DNA of 53,542 nt, taken from contig JAAFKJ010000079.1 of assembly GCA_021399395.1 (NCBI GenBank), positions 1 to 53,542 of the forward strand, in the 5' to 3' direction. The stretch is from Candidatus Heimdallarchaeota archaeon (GTDB lineage Archaea; Asgardarchaeota; Heimdallarchaeia; Heimdallarchaeales; Heimdallarchaeaceae). The notes under the pieces were generated by a model that was not told where the DNA came from, searched no databases, and worked only from the letters and a program-made list of their open reading frames with translations. Positions 53,460-53,542 of this stretch are shown here, piece after piece. Position numbers and translations under genes: made by a program. Position 1 is the first letter of the stretch. The number at the start of each line of letters is the position of its first letter.

Positions 53460-53542
53460 TGGTGCGGAGAGGGAGATTCGAACTCCCGGACCACTAAGGA
53501 CTAGATCCTCATTCTAGCGCCTTTGACCACTCGGCAATCTCC
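53460..53542 (-). tRNA. tRNA-Leu(GAG), 5' end cut by window edge
   Basis: The minus strand reads GGAGATTGCCGAGTGG, then anticodon stem CTAGA/TCTAG with loop ATGAGGA (anticodon GAG). A long variable arm, T arm GGGAG/CTCCC, 3' acceptor TCTCCGC, A and encoded CCA follow. The 3' strand predicts a 5' GCGGAGA, so just two bases are missing. Very similar to the tRNA-Leu(CAG) at 14.2 kb. Confidence 0.93.

Overview
This is a low-GC archaeal chromosome segment. The evidence is archaeal-type information processing: RNA polymerase subunits B (one chain), A', A'' and D, archaeal NusA, L30e, L18e and aIF5A with its hypusination site. Further support comes from an ADP-dependent sugar kinase, a Nob1-like PIN nuclease, NOG1 GTPase and many TATA-like boxes 25-35 bases before starts. 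The low GC, the single-chain RpoB and several proteins resembling eukaryotic factors (PAC4-like, SWS1/ZSWIM7-like, legumain/GPI8-like, SAMHD1-like) fit an Asgard-group archaeon. That placement is an inference; no rRNA is present to fix the lineage.

Layout. 1-9.8 kb: 3'-truncated ppdK (minus), surE, a degenerate Hef/FANCM-like helicase and rpoB (plus), then on the minus strand a SWIM-domain protein, nusA, rpl30e and a nucleotidyltransferase with a ribbon-helix-helix-like N terminus. 9.9-18.5 kb: housekeeping metabolism and RNA modification: HisC-like aminotransferase, Nob1-like nuclease, NAD kinase, NSUN6-like RNA m5C methyltransferase, phosphodiesterase, tRNA-Leu(CAG), UbiD-like decarboxylase, glyA, a PAC4-like protein and folD. 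18.7-29.8 kb: an accessory cell-surface island: two secreted beta-helix proteins with hydrophobic/basic C-terminal tails, a secreted C13-type cysteine peptidase between them, and a divergent 2270-residue membrane protein. 29.9-34.9 kb: rpoA1-rpoA2, rps12, aIF5A. 35-43.2 kb: tRNA-Ala(CGC), HD phosphohydrolase, two unknown genes, ADP-dependent kinase, trpS-nog1, PAC2 family protein. 43.4-46.8 kb: a lone zinc-finger-less TnpB, a structured/repeat-bearing gap and a helical-repeat protein. 46.9-53.5 kb: ribosomal genes on the minus strand (rpoD-L18e-L13-S9-rtcA and L3-L4-L23-L2), then a pilin-like small ORF (plus) and tRNA-Leu(GAG) cut by the window end.

The normally contiguous archaeal transcription/translation clusters are scattered. 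rpoB is 22.7 kb from rpoA1. rpl30e-nusA is detached from rpoA2-rps12. The L3 operon stops after L2, and rtcA occupies the place downstream of rps9. Functionally the window links one-carbon metabolism (glyA, folD), proteasome assembly (PAC4-like, PAC2), ribosome biogenesis (Nob1-like, NOG1), recombination/repair (SWS1-like, Hef-like) and the core transcription machinery.

The best candidate for an undescribed system is the 18.7-29.8 kb surface island: a legumain/GPI-transamidase-fold peptidase flanked by proteins with sortase-substrate-like tails, next to a giant sensor-topology protein. All functional calls rest on reading the ORF translations and the DNA by eye, with no database search.
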